From Dysidea avara (lineage: Eukaryota; Porifera; Demospongiae; Dictyoceratida; Dysideidae): a stretch of DNA of 64,000 nucleotides. The stretch covers positions 19,590,001 to 19,654,000 of the forward strand of contig NC_089277.1 of the NCBI RefSeq assembly GCF_963678975.1, read 5' to 3'. The notes under the pieces are model-generated. The model was not told the origin of the DNA. It saw only the letters and a list, made by a program, of their open reading frames with translations, and did not search any database. This document shows, in pieces, positions 1 through 11,385 of the stretch. Position 1 is the stretch's first letter; each line of letters begins with the position of its first letter. A program made the translations under genes and the position numbers.

Positions 1-38
1 GGTGCGACAAACTTTACAAGCATTACACAAGGCGAGAA

Positions 39-3000
39 ATGGATATCAGTTCAGAAGAGCTCACAGGATCGCCCATCAACACTACTGTGTCTTTAGTGAG
101 CGGAGGAAAAGGGAGTAAGTACCTCAAAATTTTTTTGGTCGACTGTCACTCGTCTTTGCGCCATTTTTGTAGATGACTTTGGGGAAAAATTTGGATACTT
201 TTTGGGTAAAATTTAGATGTAAAAAAAGCGCTTGGCCATGAGGGACGTTTACAAATAAACTGGGACCGGTAAACGCATAAGTGTATTCTCCACACCGAAG
301 CTTCTAACAAAAATGGCGCAAGCAAGAGCCATGACATGTCAAACGTACGTTTGAAGTTCGCTGCTATTTAATATGGAGCAGCTACAATCAAGGTTAGCCC
401 TAGCACTTTTCTAAGTACAATTCATATTAAATATGTGGTCACCTGACTATGCTGTTTACACGTGTTATGTTGTTGTAGGGGCCAATTTGTTCACAGATGA
501 CCAGAGGAGCATCTTGTTGAGATATTTTGATGAGTATGGCATGACCTCCACTCATCGTCGTAACTCTGAGTTGATGGAAAGGTGTGCAGCTGAAGTGGGT
601 ACTTCACTAGAACGAGTCAAGGTGTGTGTTTGTATGTATTTTGTATATACTATATTCTAGTCTACTGACCTGCACACGTACATATGAGTGCACATTACAC
701 TGTTCACCAATTAAATAAATCAAGTAATCCACGTAGCGCAGGGTGCTTGATTGTCAAGTTGTTGAGTATGTAAGTTTCGTCTCAAGTAGACGTGGTTCTT
801 AGCTGCTTGTTTTCTACTATATTTTTCATTTTATTCAGGTTTTCTATTAGAAATCCCACATTGTGTTTGCTAGCCAGTGACTCACATAACCCTTGCCAAT
901 AGCTTGAGTTTATGTATTGTGTTTGTGTAGCTGTGCACATATATACCACTTTAGCGTGGGCGTTCAAAGGCGCCGCTCGGTGTTTAACTCGCATATTGTC
1001 TAGGCAATATCAAGATATTGCCTGGACAATATCATGGGAAAACGGTTTGCCAATGACTTTGACACCCAAGAATTGATGCGCTTTGACTCGTTTTATTGAG
1101 CGACATAGAGCTTTGTATTGTGGGACTCATTTTTGTAGTGGTTGCTAAACCTAGTACATTTGCTAAGATAGACTAGTTGGTTGTTACTAAAGGATAAAGA
1201 AGGCACAAAATAATTGTTTGGGTGATCGTGGATGCGTATTTCTACCCACTGCGTATCAGCCTTTGAACAGACCATGGAACAGCAGAGCTACTACTGCTAC
1301 GTTGAAATAGGTTAGTAACTTACAGTCCTAAGTACTTAACTTAATAACTTACTTACTGTCCCAATAGCGAAGTTAGTTGGCTTAACTTAGTACAAAAATG
1401 ATAACAATATAAATTCCATCCCACAATTGCAAGTTTTCTAACATTGCGTATTGAAGCATAGTAATGTATTAATGACGTTTTAACGTATGGGCAACGTTTT
1501 GATGGCTATTAGCCCACGCTATTAAAACCACGATCGATCTCCAGATGCTGCTGTATAAAACAATCAGGATGAGTTCTTGTTAGTTCTTTCACCTATTAGG
1601 TGAGTGTGCCCCAGGTGATATATATCACTTATACCATGGCTGCTTGGGATTTTGCTGACATACACCCACAGCCCTCGGGCCTGCGGCCCTCGAACTTTGG
1701 GTGTATATATATCAGCAAAATCCCTCGCAACCATGGTATAACTATTACATATATGGATGTTTATTTGTGTGTTGTTGCCATTTGGCTTGGACTTTCTAAT
1801 ACAGAACTGGATTGGATCAGAAGCTGTCAAAAGAAAGAAACGAGCAGGGGTTCTACCACGACCCAAAGTAGATATAACTGGGGTGAGCTGTATCTATATG
1901 TGAAGCATGCTTTTTATTATACTTCAGAACAATACAGTAGAACCACTGTAAGAACAACAAGTTTAGTCACGACTACATATATTTTTATGTCTGAGAACTT
2001 CTATGTTACAGATAGGCCTAAAACTGTGGGTCCCATTTTAGAGAGTTTTCACTGTATTTTCTTGTACTGTATTGTAAGTGTTGTGTTAATGTTGATCTAC
2101 AGAATGTGCCAACACTTAAAGTGAAGAAGATTGTTGGTGGTAGAAGATTCAAACGTGTCAATGGATACAACCTGTTCTTTTCTCATTATGTGAGGAAGAA
2201 CAGTGAAATCAGTCCAGGTATGGCTAACAGGAGCTTGTACATACAATGTTTGCTTTTAGATAAAAATTTGGAACAGGACTTTTGTCCCATTTTTGCTGTT
2301 ATTATTTTTTTTCATGTATTAGGATAAAAACTTGCCATACTATGGAAGGTATTTGAAATGTTGAGTCCTTAATTTGAAGAGTAGACTTTACTGTAACTGT
2401 ATGTATTGTACTAGAATTGAAGGAGAGGAACTGTGTGGTGGCACAAAAGTGGTCAGAGTTGAACGAAGATGAAAGGAAGGCGTGGTCACTTAAAGCAGAG
2501 GCAGTGTGTGAGGCGTCATTACAGAGAGATAATGACGGAACATCGTCATCTGGGGAGTCTATACCAGACTCTGCCATCATAGAGAAGGCCTTGATCACCA
2601 TACAGGAGAAGGTAGATTTAATGCTTGTATCTAAGGTGGTGTAGTGTGTTTATACCAAGAGTTCATAATGTAAAATATTTATGTTGTAAACTCTGTGTAT
2701 GCTAAACTGTACAGTACGTACGTAGTACACACATCCTTACATATGCACACACAGTACACTGTATTTCACATGTGTAGCTTAATGAATTGAGTACCAGGGT
2801 ACCACCCACATACAAGTTGCATAGATACAATACATATTGTGACTGGATTTTAGAAAAATAATGATCCAAATTGCACTACTTGTGTGGCTTATGTGCTCTA
2901 GTATGAATTTGGTTGCAGCTGTTTAACTCTGTTCCTTCCATAGTTTGACCTACTACAACAGATGGGGTTTGAAGGTTATGGTATTCTGGTGAACACTCGT

Positions 3001-6000
3001 GAACTACAGACACACTTGGCAGCCACTGCTAAAGGAAAGATGTTCCACCGATTGAGACAGAAGACTGGAAAGCCACTGGAGAACCCATTCATTGGTTATG
3101 TGTTCTCTGAGCAACCAGGTAAAGTGTGACTTGTATTGTGTGTGGATGTCAATCTGTCACTTCGTTAGTCAGTGTGTGTGTGTTGTGTGTGTATGCTCCA
3201 ATCTACCCAGCTGTTTAGCTGGGGACCTAGTGACCTGGTGTCAACTAGGGAAGCAGCCACTCATCTGTGTCATCAATGGGTATGGTACGTAGTATTAATA
3301 GGAAAATTTTAGTGTTAATAGGAAAACTTATGTCGGTTTACTCATAGTACCTGAGTAGCACACAGGTGGTTCACTGGGTGGGTGTGACTGTGCTAGCACA
3401 GTAGCCTAAGAATGACTGTACTTTGTGCATGCATGTACTTTTTAAGTTACGATTATTTCATGTATGCCGTAATAAAGCTGCTAGTGACTACAATTCACTT
3501 ATTCATGGTTGTGCCACATTCCTTTTATCCTCTTTGATGATACTTGCTGTTGACAATATTAATTCCTTACAATAAATCTATTCATTAACTCCCATACACC
3601 TGTGTAAACAGTGCTAAATAGTGGAATGAGAAACACTTGGTCGAGAAGTCAGATAGAAGCTAGATGCATGTGGTTATCTGTACATACAGTGGTTCTACAG
3701 AAGTTATTTCAGGATTGTTAAAGATATATACTATACACTTCAGTAGGCATGGAACTATTGTTAGCCTGCCGCAGGTGTGCAGATGTGGGGAAAACCAAAA
3801 CTTTTTTTTGTGCACATTGCACACTTGCAATAAACTCATACTGTATACGTGTTGAGTCCATGAAGGAGCTGGTGTGTTTCAAAAAATGTTTTGCCATCCA
3901 GCCTTGAAATAGTCTAGCCTTTATTGCTCATCTCATGACTTGTTAGAGATAGGCACAACTACTTAGTATTGAGCTAGTGCTGCTTTGAATGATTAAGCTG
4001 CCCGAGGCTGCCTGGTGCTTGTATAGCCATGTTCTAGTGTGTAGGTGCTACAGTGTGGCAAGTTTGATATAACTTCTGTCAATAGGTCTGCCAGCTTTTT
4101 TCGACTACTGCAAGGCGTCTATGTCTGCATTACAGTTGAATGAATGAATGAGCCATGTATCAATACCTTGCTGGAAAATTTTATTGCAGATCCATAAATT
4201 AACAACTGCTGAATTAATTTCATCAACTTGTATTTTAAGATTATTGTTCATTAAAAGTTCACTTGCGCTACAAATTTAGTTAACATGTAATAAATTTTAG
4301 GAAAACTCCATTTAATGCACACTCGACACTTGAAAGGGAGAAACAAGGTCACATATGCCCTAAATGTAATGGCATTAGTTAAAAGGGCATATTTTTGGAA
4401 TGTGGGGGGGCCTACAAGAGTTGCCACTAAATAGAAGTGCATGATATCTTGTTACAGAAGATGAGATGTTATAGTTTTGTTTCTCTCACAGAGATTGATG
4501 TGATATCTAGTAGTGAGGGTTTGGCGTCACCGCTGGACATGAGCCCCTCGGATGATCCAAGTCCCAAGAGGAGCAAATATTCCTTCCCTATTAACAATAT
4601 GGAGACAATGCAGAGAAGTGTCCTCAATGCCTTCGCACTGAAATACAGTGAGTGAGCTATGTGTACACCATAATTATGCTCAACTCACAATGTGGACAGC
4701 TTGATGGTCAAACACTTTTCCATATTCCAATATTCTGTACTTTTGGACCACCTGTCTGTTAGATATTTGTAAATATAAAAGAACACTTTGTGATGGCCCT
4801 AAAATGTCCCAAGTGGATGGTTCCAGTTCATGGATAGAGGTTTTTAATTTTTTCTTTAACTGATGGTTCACCTCCTAGTATAAATTCTTGTTTCTGATTA
4901 CACGTGTGTGTGCGTGCGTGCGTGCGTGTGTGCACGATGTAATGTTCTTCAACATGAGATATGTATTTCGGTTGATATTGTCAGTGCTATACCAGTGAAT
5001 AAGAACATGTACAGAGTGTATATGCCACAGTGACATGCATATGTTATCATACTCACTAATCTTCACACAGAGGTGGCTACTGGTATTTCTGATATACCAT
5101 ACAATAATTTGGAGAATCTTGGGGTACAGATATATGGCATGCCAGCTGGTATACCGTTCCACTCACCGTTGCTCTACTCTCAACAACAACTACAACAAAT
5201 ACTGGCCAACCTTGAGAAGATTGTCTTCCTGAAGATTGGCAACCAGGTATGTGTAGTTTACCGGTTGTTCATAATATTACTATTGTGTTTAGTTGTGTAA
5301 TATAGTTGTTTAAATTGCACACTACCATGTATGGTGGATTTTATATTGTGGCCTAGTGAATGGACTCAATACACATTCCAAACCTTCTATGTTGTGTATG
5401 TTCTTTTTAATGCACATTGCCTTGAGAATTGAGTTAAGATGTGTACTAGACAATTGCTTAGTTATTGTGAGGCACTGTGATTATTTGGTTATGTGGCGCA
5501 TGCTTAACCACTTACCACTATATAATAGATTATGATGTATGACAGCAAAGAGTTCATATGGGCTAACTACCAGTATGGCCTGTACAAACACACTGCTACA
5601 AGTTCACTTTTGATCATATACACACCTCTAGCCTGATTCTACTAATGACAAAGAACTGTTGATAGCTAGGTGATAAGTGGCATTGATAAGGCCAAGCCTT
5701 ATTTCTAAGAGAAGCCTGAGGTGTTGAACTTGTAGCAGTGCCTTTGCTATTATACTCCAGTTAGATACTCTTCTCCCATACAAATATTATTTGGTATGAC
5801 TAATTGTATGTGTTGGCATTTTTATTGTATGTTCTATTAGAGTAGTTAGAGGCTTGAAACTAACTGACATGTCCTTGTTGTTTAGTCTGAACATTTGATC
5901 ACTGCTGAGGTGGATTTATCGACAGAGGAAGAAGTTGACCTCTCAACACAGACTGTCACCAGTTCCTTGGTCACTGCTACTGACGCTGACATCCCAGCTG

Positions 6001-6038
6001 TGGCACTTGAAGAAACTGAGACCATCGAAACCAGCTAA
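39..6038 (+). CDS. Divergent homeodomain plus HMG-box-like protein (9 exons)
   Basis: Nine exons join in phase: 39-114, 479-621, 1805-1882, 2103-2217, 2415-2611, 2944-3118, 4492-4647, 5071-5246 and 5886-6038. All introns are GT-AG, and the product is 422 residues. Residues about 28-86 form a homeodomain-like helical unit (LFTDDQRSILLRYFDEYG, then VKNWIGSEAVKRKKR as recognition helix); the Trp is kept but the usual Asn51 position reads Ser. Residues about 116-166 resemble an HMG box (NGYNLFFSHYVRKN, then WSELNEDERKAWSLKAE). The rest is low-complexity, with a Ser/Pro-rich basic stretch near residue 280 and an acidic Thr-rich tail. It is probably a nuclear DNA-binding regulator; the target is unknown. 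The ATG at 39 is the first in frame, but an upstream exon outside the window cannot be excluded. Introns hold repeat copies (997-1740, 1935-2054) and a GTGC microsatellite (about 4902-4934); the 1.37-kb intron 3119-4491 shows nothing else. Structure is well supported, family name is not. Confidence 0.82.
997..1740 (+). repeat. Dispersed 0.7-kb repeat, copy 1
   Basis: This lies in intron 2 of the homeodomain gene. It aligns block by block with 14846-16055: the stretch around CAGACCATGGAACA, TAGTCCTAAGTACTT, GGCTATTAGCCCACGC and the 3' part ending ACACCCACAGCCCT. It starts with a small palindrome (GGCAATATC/GATATTGCC) and ends with a long hairpin at 1622-1741, in which TATACCATGG and GGGATTTTGCTGA are matched by inverted copies. 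No coding capacity was seen; it is probably a non-autonomous element of unknown class. Confidence 0.65.
1935..2054. mobile_element. Short pogo-like MITE in intron 3 of the homeodomain gene
   Basis: A 120-bp segment flanked by TA on both sides begins CAGTAGAACC and ends in the inverse of CAGTGAAAACTC. Such CAGTNRAACC ends with a TA duplication are typical of pogo/Tigger-type Tc1-mariner derivatives. The inverted repeats are short and imperfect, so the class is an inference. Confidence 0.45.
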
Positions 6039-7702
6039 CACTAGATTATGTATATTATACTACTACATTATTGTAAACACATTAACTATTCTCTTCTTAT
6101 ACTATTATATACATTTGAATGATGAAGTCACAAATACATGATGCTGTTAATGTAATTGACTGTTATGTTAAAGCATGCACAGATTTGCATTTTATGTTAT
6201 TGGAAACACCAAGTCAACTGTTGGATTCAACAGACTGTTGATGACTTGTTCTTTCATTATTACTTAAAAAGAAGTTGTGCCGTCAGGTACCAAATGCCAG
6301 TTTTATTTTAGGTACATTATTCTACCATATGGGGAAGTACATGTAAAATGTACATGTACTTCAAAAACTAGGGCCTCTATCAATCATATACCTGATTGCT
6401 CTATTAGAGTATTTTGATCTGTGTAAGGAATACAGCAGTGACTGGATTTGCGAAAAGGGGTTTTCCACACACATTCAATTCCATGAATGTGAGAGACCAT
6501 AACTTAGTACTCAAGTAACATGTAAATCTGAAATTTTCTTCATTGATTAACACATGTTGGTGCTCACTTCTGACCAAATTTCAAGTCAATACCCTTTTCC
6601 AAATTGAAGTTGCAAATCGTCAAAGTTGAAAAATTTGGTGTGTGGAAGACCCCTTTTCACAAATCCGGTCACTACTATGGATCCAATCTTGAGAAATGAA
6701 GGTAGTTATATTGTTTCATTATTTAAAAATAAGCAATTTTATTTGTCAAACTTAATGCATCTGTAGTGTCCTAAACTGAAAGGGAGGTTTTCTTAAATGC
6801 TCTTGAACTTCCCATACACTTGTGGCATCATTTCACTAAAGCTTGTGCAGATATTGGTTCTCCTCCCAACAAAAACATACTGGCATGGGCAAAAGGATTT
6901 GAAGTTTTGTTATTCAGTTAAATTTCTGCACATGTATTTGTGATGTGTGTAGAAATGTACAGTGGAATCTGTGGACATTATAAAATGAGGAAAAAATCTG
7001 GACACTGGTAATGATTCCAAACTATTCCTTAGCACGTTAACTGAACTGGAAAACCAGAACACTAACATACCATATGTGCTGGTAACACACTAAATTAATA
7101 ATGTTTATAGTATGTACGCATTGGGCAGGATCTTCATAAACATTTAATAACTCATGGATGCAATTACATGCGATCTTGAAATTTGGGTCATTTGTAGCAC
7201 TGCTTGACCAGCTATTCTAATGCCTAACACAATATTCAGTCAGTCAAAATTTCCACCATACATTTCCTATGAGGACGACATAAAAGTACAGTATACGTTA
7301 CAGCCTTTTCCTGAACTTGCAATGGAAGTCACCACTATTCATCTGGTTGGTTAAAATGCTTTAAAAATCCATTTTTTTGTTGTTTTTCAGGATCCAGCTT
7401 GTACATACTATAGCAATGTTTTGACAAGTCAGCAAGCAGCTGTCAAACAAAAACATGTCATCCTACAACACTCCCAACTAGCACCTACTCTACACGCTAC
7501 GTACATCATTGACATTACCAACACTGAACTACTTGGATCAGCATTAATTAAAGCAATACATATATACAAACATTAAAGACAATATTTCTACATAATTGTC
7601 ATTGGCTAGAAATAAAAGCTACAGCTACATGATAACTACAATTGTTGTTCTACAAATACAAAAGTCATTATATGAAAGTCTAGTACAAGTATTCACCTCA
7701 GT
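6039..7702. other. Intergenic tail-to-tail region
   Basis: This separates the homeodomain gene from the convergent phosphofructokinase gene and holds both 3' UTRs. It contains a MITE at 6438-6674 and one CTCTATTAGAG motif near 6400. A TACAGTGGAATCTGTG stretch near 6958 looks like a lone pogo-type end. No further coding exon was recognised. Confidence 0.6.
6438..6674. mobile_element. MITE with AGTGACYGGATTTG inverted repeats
   Basis: The left end AGTGACTGGATTTGCGAAAA continues into GGGGTTTTCCACACA. This is matched by the inverted right end (TGTGTGGAAGACCCC, then CAAATCCGGTCACT). The arms are about 37 bp and 87-90% identical by eye. No convincing target duplication was found, and no ORF. Confidence 0.6.
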
Positions 7703-10120
7703 TTATGAAGATGAGGCAGCTTTTGATGGATCATCACATGGACTTGAGGAACTGTCACCTTTGAAAATCTCATCAGTATGGTGAGCGAGATTTCGCAGCA
7801 GGACACGAAGATCAAACCACCACTGTGACCCTGGCAGACGTTGCTTCAATTTAGCGGTTTCTTTGAGCACTTGAAGTGGTGTGAAACAGTAGCCATTTCC
7901 TGAAACGCCGACCATACATGCTGACTCAGGAGGTGAATCAACTCCAGTATCCACCTTGCCATCTTTGTAATATTTGTTGGCCAGCTCAACAATCTTCTCT
8001 GTAGCTTTGGATGAAATCTTAGCACCATAGATTCTGTCGTAAGGTGATGGGTTTCCACCTTGTTGCAAATGCCCAAGGATGCAACTTCGAGCCATGAGCA
8101 AACCTTCCCCTTCAGCTTGAAGCAAGTTCACCATGAAATCAGTGGAGAAGTATTCACTGCATTTCTCATTACGTAGCAGCAAACCACGCTCTATCCCACC
8201 CTTAAATTTCTTAATCAAGTGGTCAACATCTTCTTGCAGGTCTGCTACAGTAAAAGGTTTCTCATAGATGTAAGCTGTGTCTGCACCAGCAGCAAGTCCA
8301 CCCATAGTGGCCAGGTAACCACAGTATCCACCCTGTGTCTCTACAACAAATACTCTCTTGCGATTGGAGGCTGCAGATTGCTTAATAGTATCACAGGCAC
8401 TTACGATGGCATTTAGAGCTGTATCACTGCCTAAGCTGTAGTCAGAGCCAGGTACATTGTTACTGACTGTAGCTGGAGTGCCAAGAAGTGGTATCCTGAG
8501 TTGAGGATAATCCTTGCGTGCCTCCTCTAGTATGGTTAAAGCCTGGTATCCCTCAAAGCCACCGATCAGGTACAAGCCATCTATTTTGTGCTTCTCTAGG
8601 TTCTCAGCAATCTTTGGTAGCGTTTTCTTAGTAGGCAGAGTACGATTGGTGCACAACTTACAACCACCCATAGCACTCAAGCCATTCACATCAATCCACT
8701 CTACCTCCCTGATCTCATCCTTCTCTAGGCCCTCAAATCCATTATGGATACAAAGCACAGTGTGACCCTCATAAAGCAATAGGCGCACAAACGTACACAC
8801 GGCACTGTTCATACCACAAGCAGGTGCACCAACATTTATGACACCGAACCTGAATTTGGCACCTGTAGGATTGGATGGTGGACTAACTTGATTCAACTTC
8901 CTTAATATACTCAGGTTACTTTGGAAACTCCTGCCACGCAATTCTAGTGCTGTATCAAAATCCTTCTTTCCCATTGCTTTGTTGATATCTCCTGTCTTTG
9001 TTACCATGTCCATCAATTGAGCTCTCATTATCTTGTTGCTTTCTAATGTTATCAATACTGGGTCGATGCTTCCTTTCGCTTGAGCAATAGCTATTGCAGC
9101 TTCAGCACCCATTCTGCTCCCCAAGATTCGATCAAAGGCAGACGGGTTTCCACCTCTCTGAACATGTCCAAGAACAGTGATACGAACATCATGGCCATCT
9201 TTGTGGAGAATATCTTTGACCATTTGAGCTGTAATAGCTTCTCCTTGATCATCAATGGCTCCTTCGGCAACCATAACAAGGCCCATACGTCTTCCTTTCT
9301 TTCTGCCTTCCCTAAGTTCGTTGCACATTTTCTCTTCCCAGCCTTTCTTGGGTGGTTTCTCTGGTATTAGGACCCAGTCAGCAGCACCAGCAATACCAGC
9401 CATCAATGCAAGGTAGCCACAATGTCTACCCATGACCTCGATAACAAACGAGCGTTGATGGCTGTCAGCAGTATTCATGATACAATCAACAGCATCTATG
9501 ATGCGGTGTAAAGCTGAATCAGCTCCAATAGTCATATCAGTTCCATGCATGTCATTATCAATGGAGCCCACCATTCCAACAATATTCAAGTAGCTGTACT
9601 TCTCGAGAGCATCTTTAGGCACACGTTCCTTACTGATCAGTTCTTTAACTAAGCCACTCCACTCATCTTTGAAGATGCTCGCTCCAGTCAAGCTGCCATC
9701 ACCCCCAATTACAATGAGGTTATTGATGCCGGCTTTGATCATGTTTTCTGCTGCTGTTAGCCTTCCATCTCTCTCCCTAAACGCTTTACATCTCGCAGTC
9801 CCTAGTATGGTACCACCACGGTGCATTGTTCCAGACACATCCATCCATTTCAGTTCTTTAATCAACTTTTCTCCCTCAACCAAACCTTGGTAGCCCTCGT
9901 AGATGCCGTAAACTTTCATGCCGTTTAGTATGGCCATCCTTACAGAGGCTCTCACTGCGGCGTTCATTCCTTGTGCATCTCCACCGCTTGTGAAGATCCC
10001 GACACATCTTTGTTGTTCACCTTGAGAATCGCCTTTCGGCGCCACCACAGAACTAGCGTCACTTTCAGAAGTGTCCATAGAGGGGTCAACGTCCAATTTT
10101 GGCTTCTTTGCAACACTCAT
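7703..10120 (-). CDS. PFK: ATP-dependent 6-phosphofructokinase, intronless
   Basis: A single open frame of 805 residues encodes the cytosolic glycolytic enzyme that phosphorylates fructose 6-phosphate with ATP. It has the eukaryotic two-lobe (duplicated) architecture. N-lobe: GIFTSGGDAQGMN (about 41-53), GGDGSLTG (139-146), SIDNDMHGTD (186-195, catalytic Asp about 188), MGR (230-232) and GHVQRGG (318-324). C-lobe, normally the allosteric half: GAPACGMN (431-438), TPATVSNNVPGSD (548-560), ETQGGYCGY (594-602) and GHLQQGG (683-689). Length fits animal PFKs (about 780-820). I chose the ATG at 10120 (MSVAKKPKLD); the frame is open 14 codons further, but only to a GTG. A short N-terminal extension and a Ser-rich tail flank the core. 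All active-site motifs are intact, so the enzyme should work. The complete lack of introns is notable beside the nine-exon neighbour. Confidence 0.97.
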   Translation of the reverse strand: MSVAKKPKLDVDPSMDTSESDASSVVAPKGDSQGEQQRCVGIFTSGGDAQGMNAAVRASVRMAILNGMKVYGIYEGYQGLVEGEKLIKELKWMDVSGTMHRGGTILGTARCKAFRERDGRLTAAENMIKAGINNLIVIGGDGSLTGASIFKDEWSGLVKELISKERVPKDALEKYSYLNIVGMVGSIDNDMHGTDMTIGADSALHRIIDAVDCIMNTADSHQRSFVIEVMGRHCGYLALMAGIAGAADWVLIPEKPPKKGWEEKMCNELREGRKKGRRMGLVMVAEGAIDDQGEAITAQMVKDILHKDGHDVRITVLGHVQRGGNPSAFDRILGSRMGAEAAIAIAQAKGSIDPVLITLESNKIMRAQLMDMVTKTGDINKAMGKKDFDTALELRGRSFQSNLSILRKLNQVSPPSNPTGAKFRFGVINVGAPACGMNSAVCTFVRLLLYEGHTVLCIHNGFEGLEKDEIREVEWIDVNGLSAMGGCKLCTNRTLPTKKTLPKIAENLEKHKIDGLYLIGGFEGYQALTILEEARKDYPQLRIPLLGTPATVSNNVPGSDYSLGSDTALNAIVSACDTIKQSAASNRKRVFVVETQGGYCGYLATMGGLAAGADTAYIYEKPFTVADLQEDVDHLIKKFKGGIERGLLLRNEKCSEYFSTDFMVNLLQAEGEGLLMARSCILGHLQQGGNPSPYDRIYGAKISSKATEKIVELANKYYKDGKVDTGVDSPPESACMVGVSGNGYCFTPLQVLKETAKLKQRLPGSQWWFDLRVLLRNLAHHTDEIFKGDSSSSPCDDPSKAASSS

Positions 10121-10275
10121 CTCGCTTTGATCGTATTTATAGGGCTCCAAAATGGGATGCACGTGCGACCTCTAGAGGGCGTTATTTGGAATATATATGG
10201 GTAGCGCGCCATCCAGTGTGACAGGAACACGCCATGCTGGGAATGAAATAAGTCGTAAGTATTACACGTGACTGT
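10121..10275 (-). promoter_or_regulatory. Probable PFK promoter region
   Basis: The sequence just upstream of the PFK ATG contains an ATATATAT stretch (about 10190-10198), a GC-rich GTAGCGCGCCA block and a CACGTG E-box at 10265-10270. These are plausible core and upstream promoter elements, but the start site cannot be read from the sequence. Confidence 0.3.
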
Positions 10276-10817
10276 GTTGCTTATAATCGCAAATATTTAT
10301 AAAAAGTTCGCCCTTTGCACCTTACAATGATTAATGTGTTAAGTGTTGGAGTGACCAGGTCAAAGTCTAATTGGATTAGTGGGACTGTGTGAGGGCAGAC
10401 TAATGCAACTTTGAGGGGGTGTAGCTCAGCTGGAGAGCAATTATTGAATGTATGTTGGTATAGTCTGGCAGTGCCCAGTCCCTTGTAGATCTGGTGACCG
10501 TGGTATACGGTACTTGTGTGACCAGAATTCAAATGTGGTTTTCAAATTGTACATGACATAATAAATTACATGTTCAGGTTGTTGTAACTTAGCAAAGAAA
10601 GCATGAAACTTCATACTTCCCAACGTAAGTCTTTACGATGTATGCATCTCGGAGTCTTGCTTGGAGTTTAGCAGCTGCTTTTCAACTATTCTGAATTCGG
10701 TTGCCATAGTTATTGCATTATTCATGGAGAAAACTACACATTTTATGTCACAAACGCTTATTTAAACTGGATATTGTGATTTGATTGGCTCTACCACTAT
10801 AGTGATAGTAGCACAAG
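10276..10817. other. Intergenic, no feature recognised
   Basis: No long open frame, no inverted-repeat element and no RNA gene were recognised upstream of PFK before the pogo-like MITE. GGGGGTGTAGCTCAGCTGGAGAGCA near 10413 resembles the 5' part (A box) of a tRNA, but no matching anticodon arm or T arm follows. Confidence 0.4.
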
Positions 10818-10819
10818 TA

Positions 10820-11385
10820 CAGTGAAACCTCACTTGGTGGCCACCTCATTATAGTGGCCAGGTCCAGCAAGTCCAAACATATTTTCCATGCATTTAATTT
10901 TCATTAATAGGGCCACCTCATTATTAAGGACAGTGGCTGCATACTACGACCAAACTGGTAAAACTAATGCAATGTTTCCTCAGTAAAGACTGAGGCCAAA
11001 TGGGGAGGCAGTCAAGGTGTCACTGCAAAAGTTGCACGATCCTGTCATTTTGACAAAATTGATAATAATGTAATGTAATGTTGCTGCTCTTTAGTGCATA
11101 TTTTCACTACTGAAAGCTGTACCCATTATTCTGGCAGTATACTTTTCTAACCATTATGTCCCAAGTTATGCTGGAATAATTGGTACAGTGTATATTCCTA
11201 CCTTTCTCTGATAAACTCTACATATTAGATCAGTTATAAATTGCTGTTACAGCTAGGTAGTGGTTAGTTTGTTGAAAACCTCAATAATAAGGCCACTTCT
11301 TTTTATGGGCACATTAATGAGGTTTTCGGTAATAGGGCCACTTATCATCGGTCCCATAGTTGGCCCTATTAACAAGGTTTCACTG
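10820..11385. mobile_element. pogo/Tigger-like non-autonomous element
   Basis: A 566-bp element begins CAGTGAAACCTCACTTGGTG and ends CCCTATTAACAAGGTTTCACTG. A TA dinucleotide flanks both sides (10818-10819 and 11386-11387). Inside are further GGCCAC..TTATTA blocks in inverted orientation. The ends and the TA target match pogo/Tigger elements of the Tc1/mariner superfamily. No transposase is encoded. Confidence 0.75.

Noticed and set aside
1600-2124. 174-codon plus ORF as a gene
   Set aside because: It runs through repeat hairpin, a real exon in its correct frame, intron and a MITE. Only the 1805-1882 part is coding.
8219-9893. Plus-strand ORFs opposite PFK
   Set aside because: They are antisense shadows of a fully conserved enzyme.
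10121-10162. PFK start at 10162
   Set aside because: The codon there is GTG. The first in-frame ATG is at 10120, with G at -3, and the extra 14 residues resemble no PFK N-terminus.
10405-10440. tRNA gene (GTGTAGCTCAGCTGGAGAGC)
   Set aside because: The A-box resemblance is good, but no anticodon arm, T arm or acceptor pairing follows within 90 bases.
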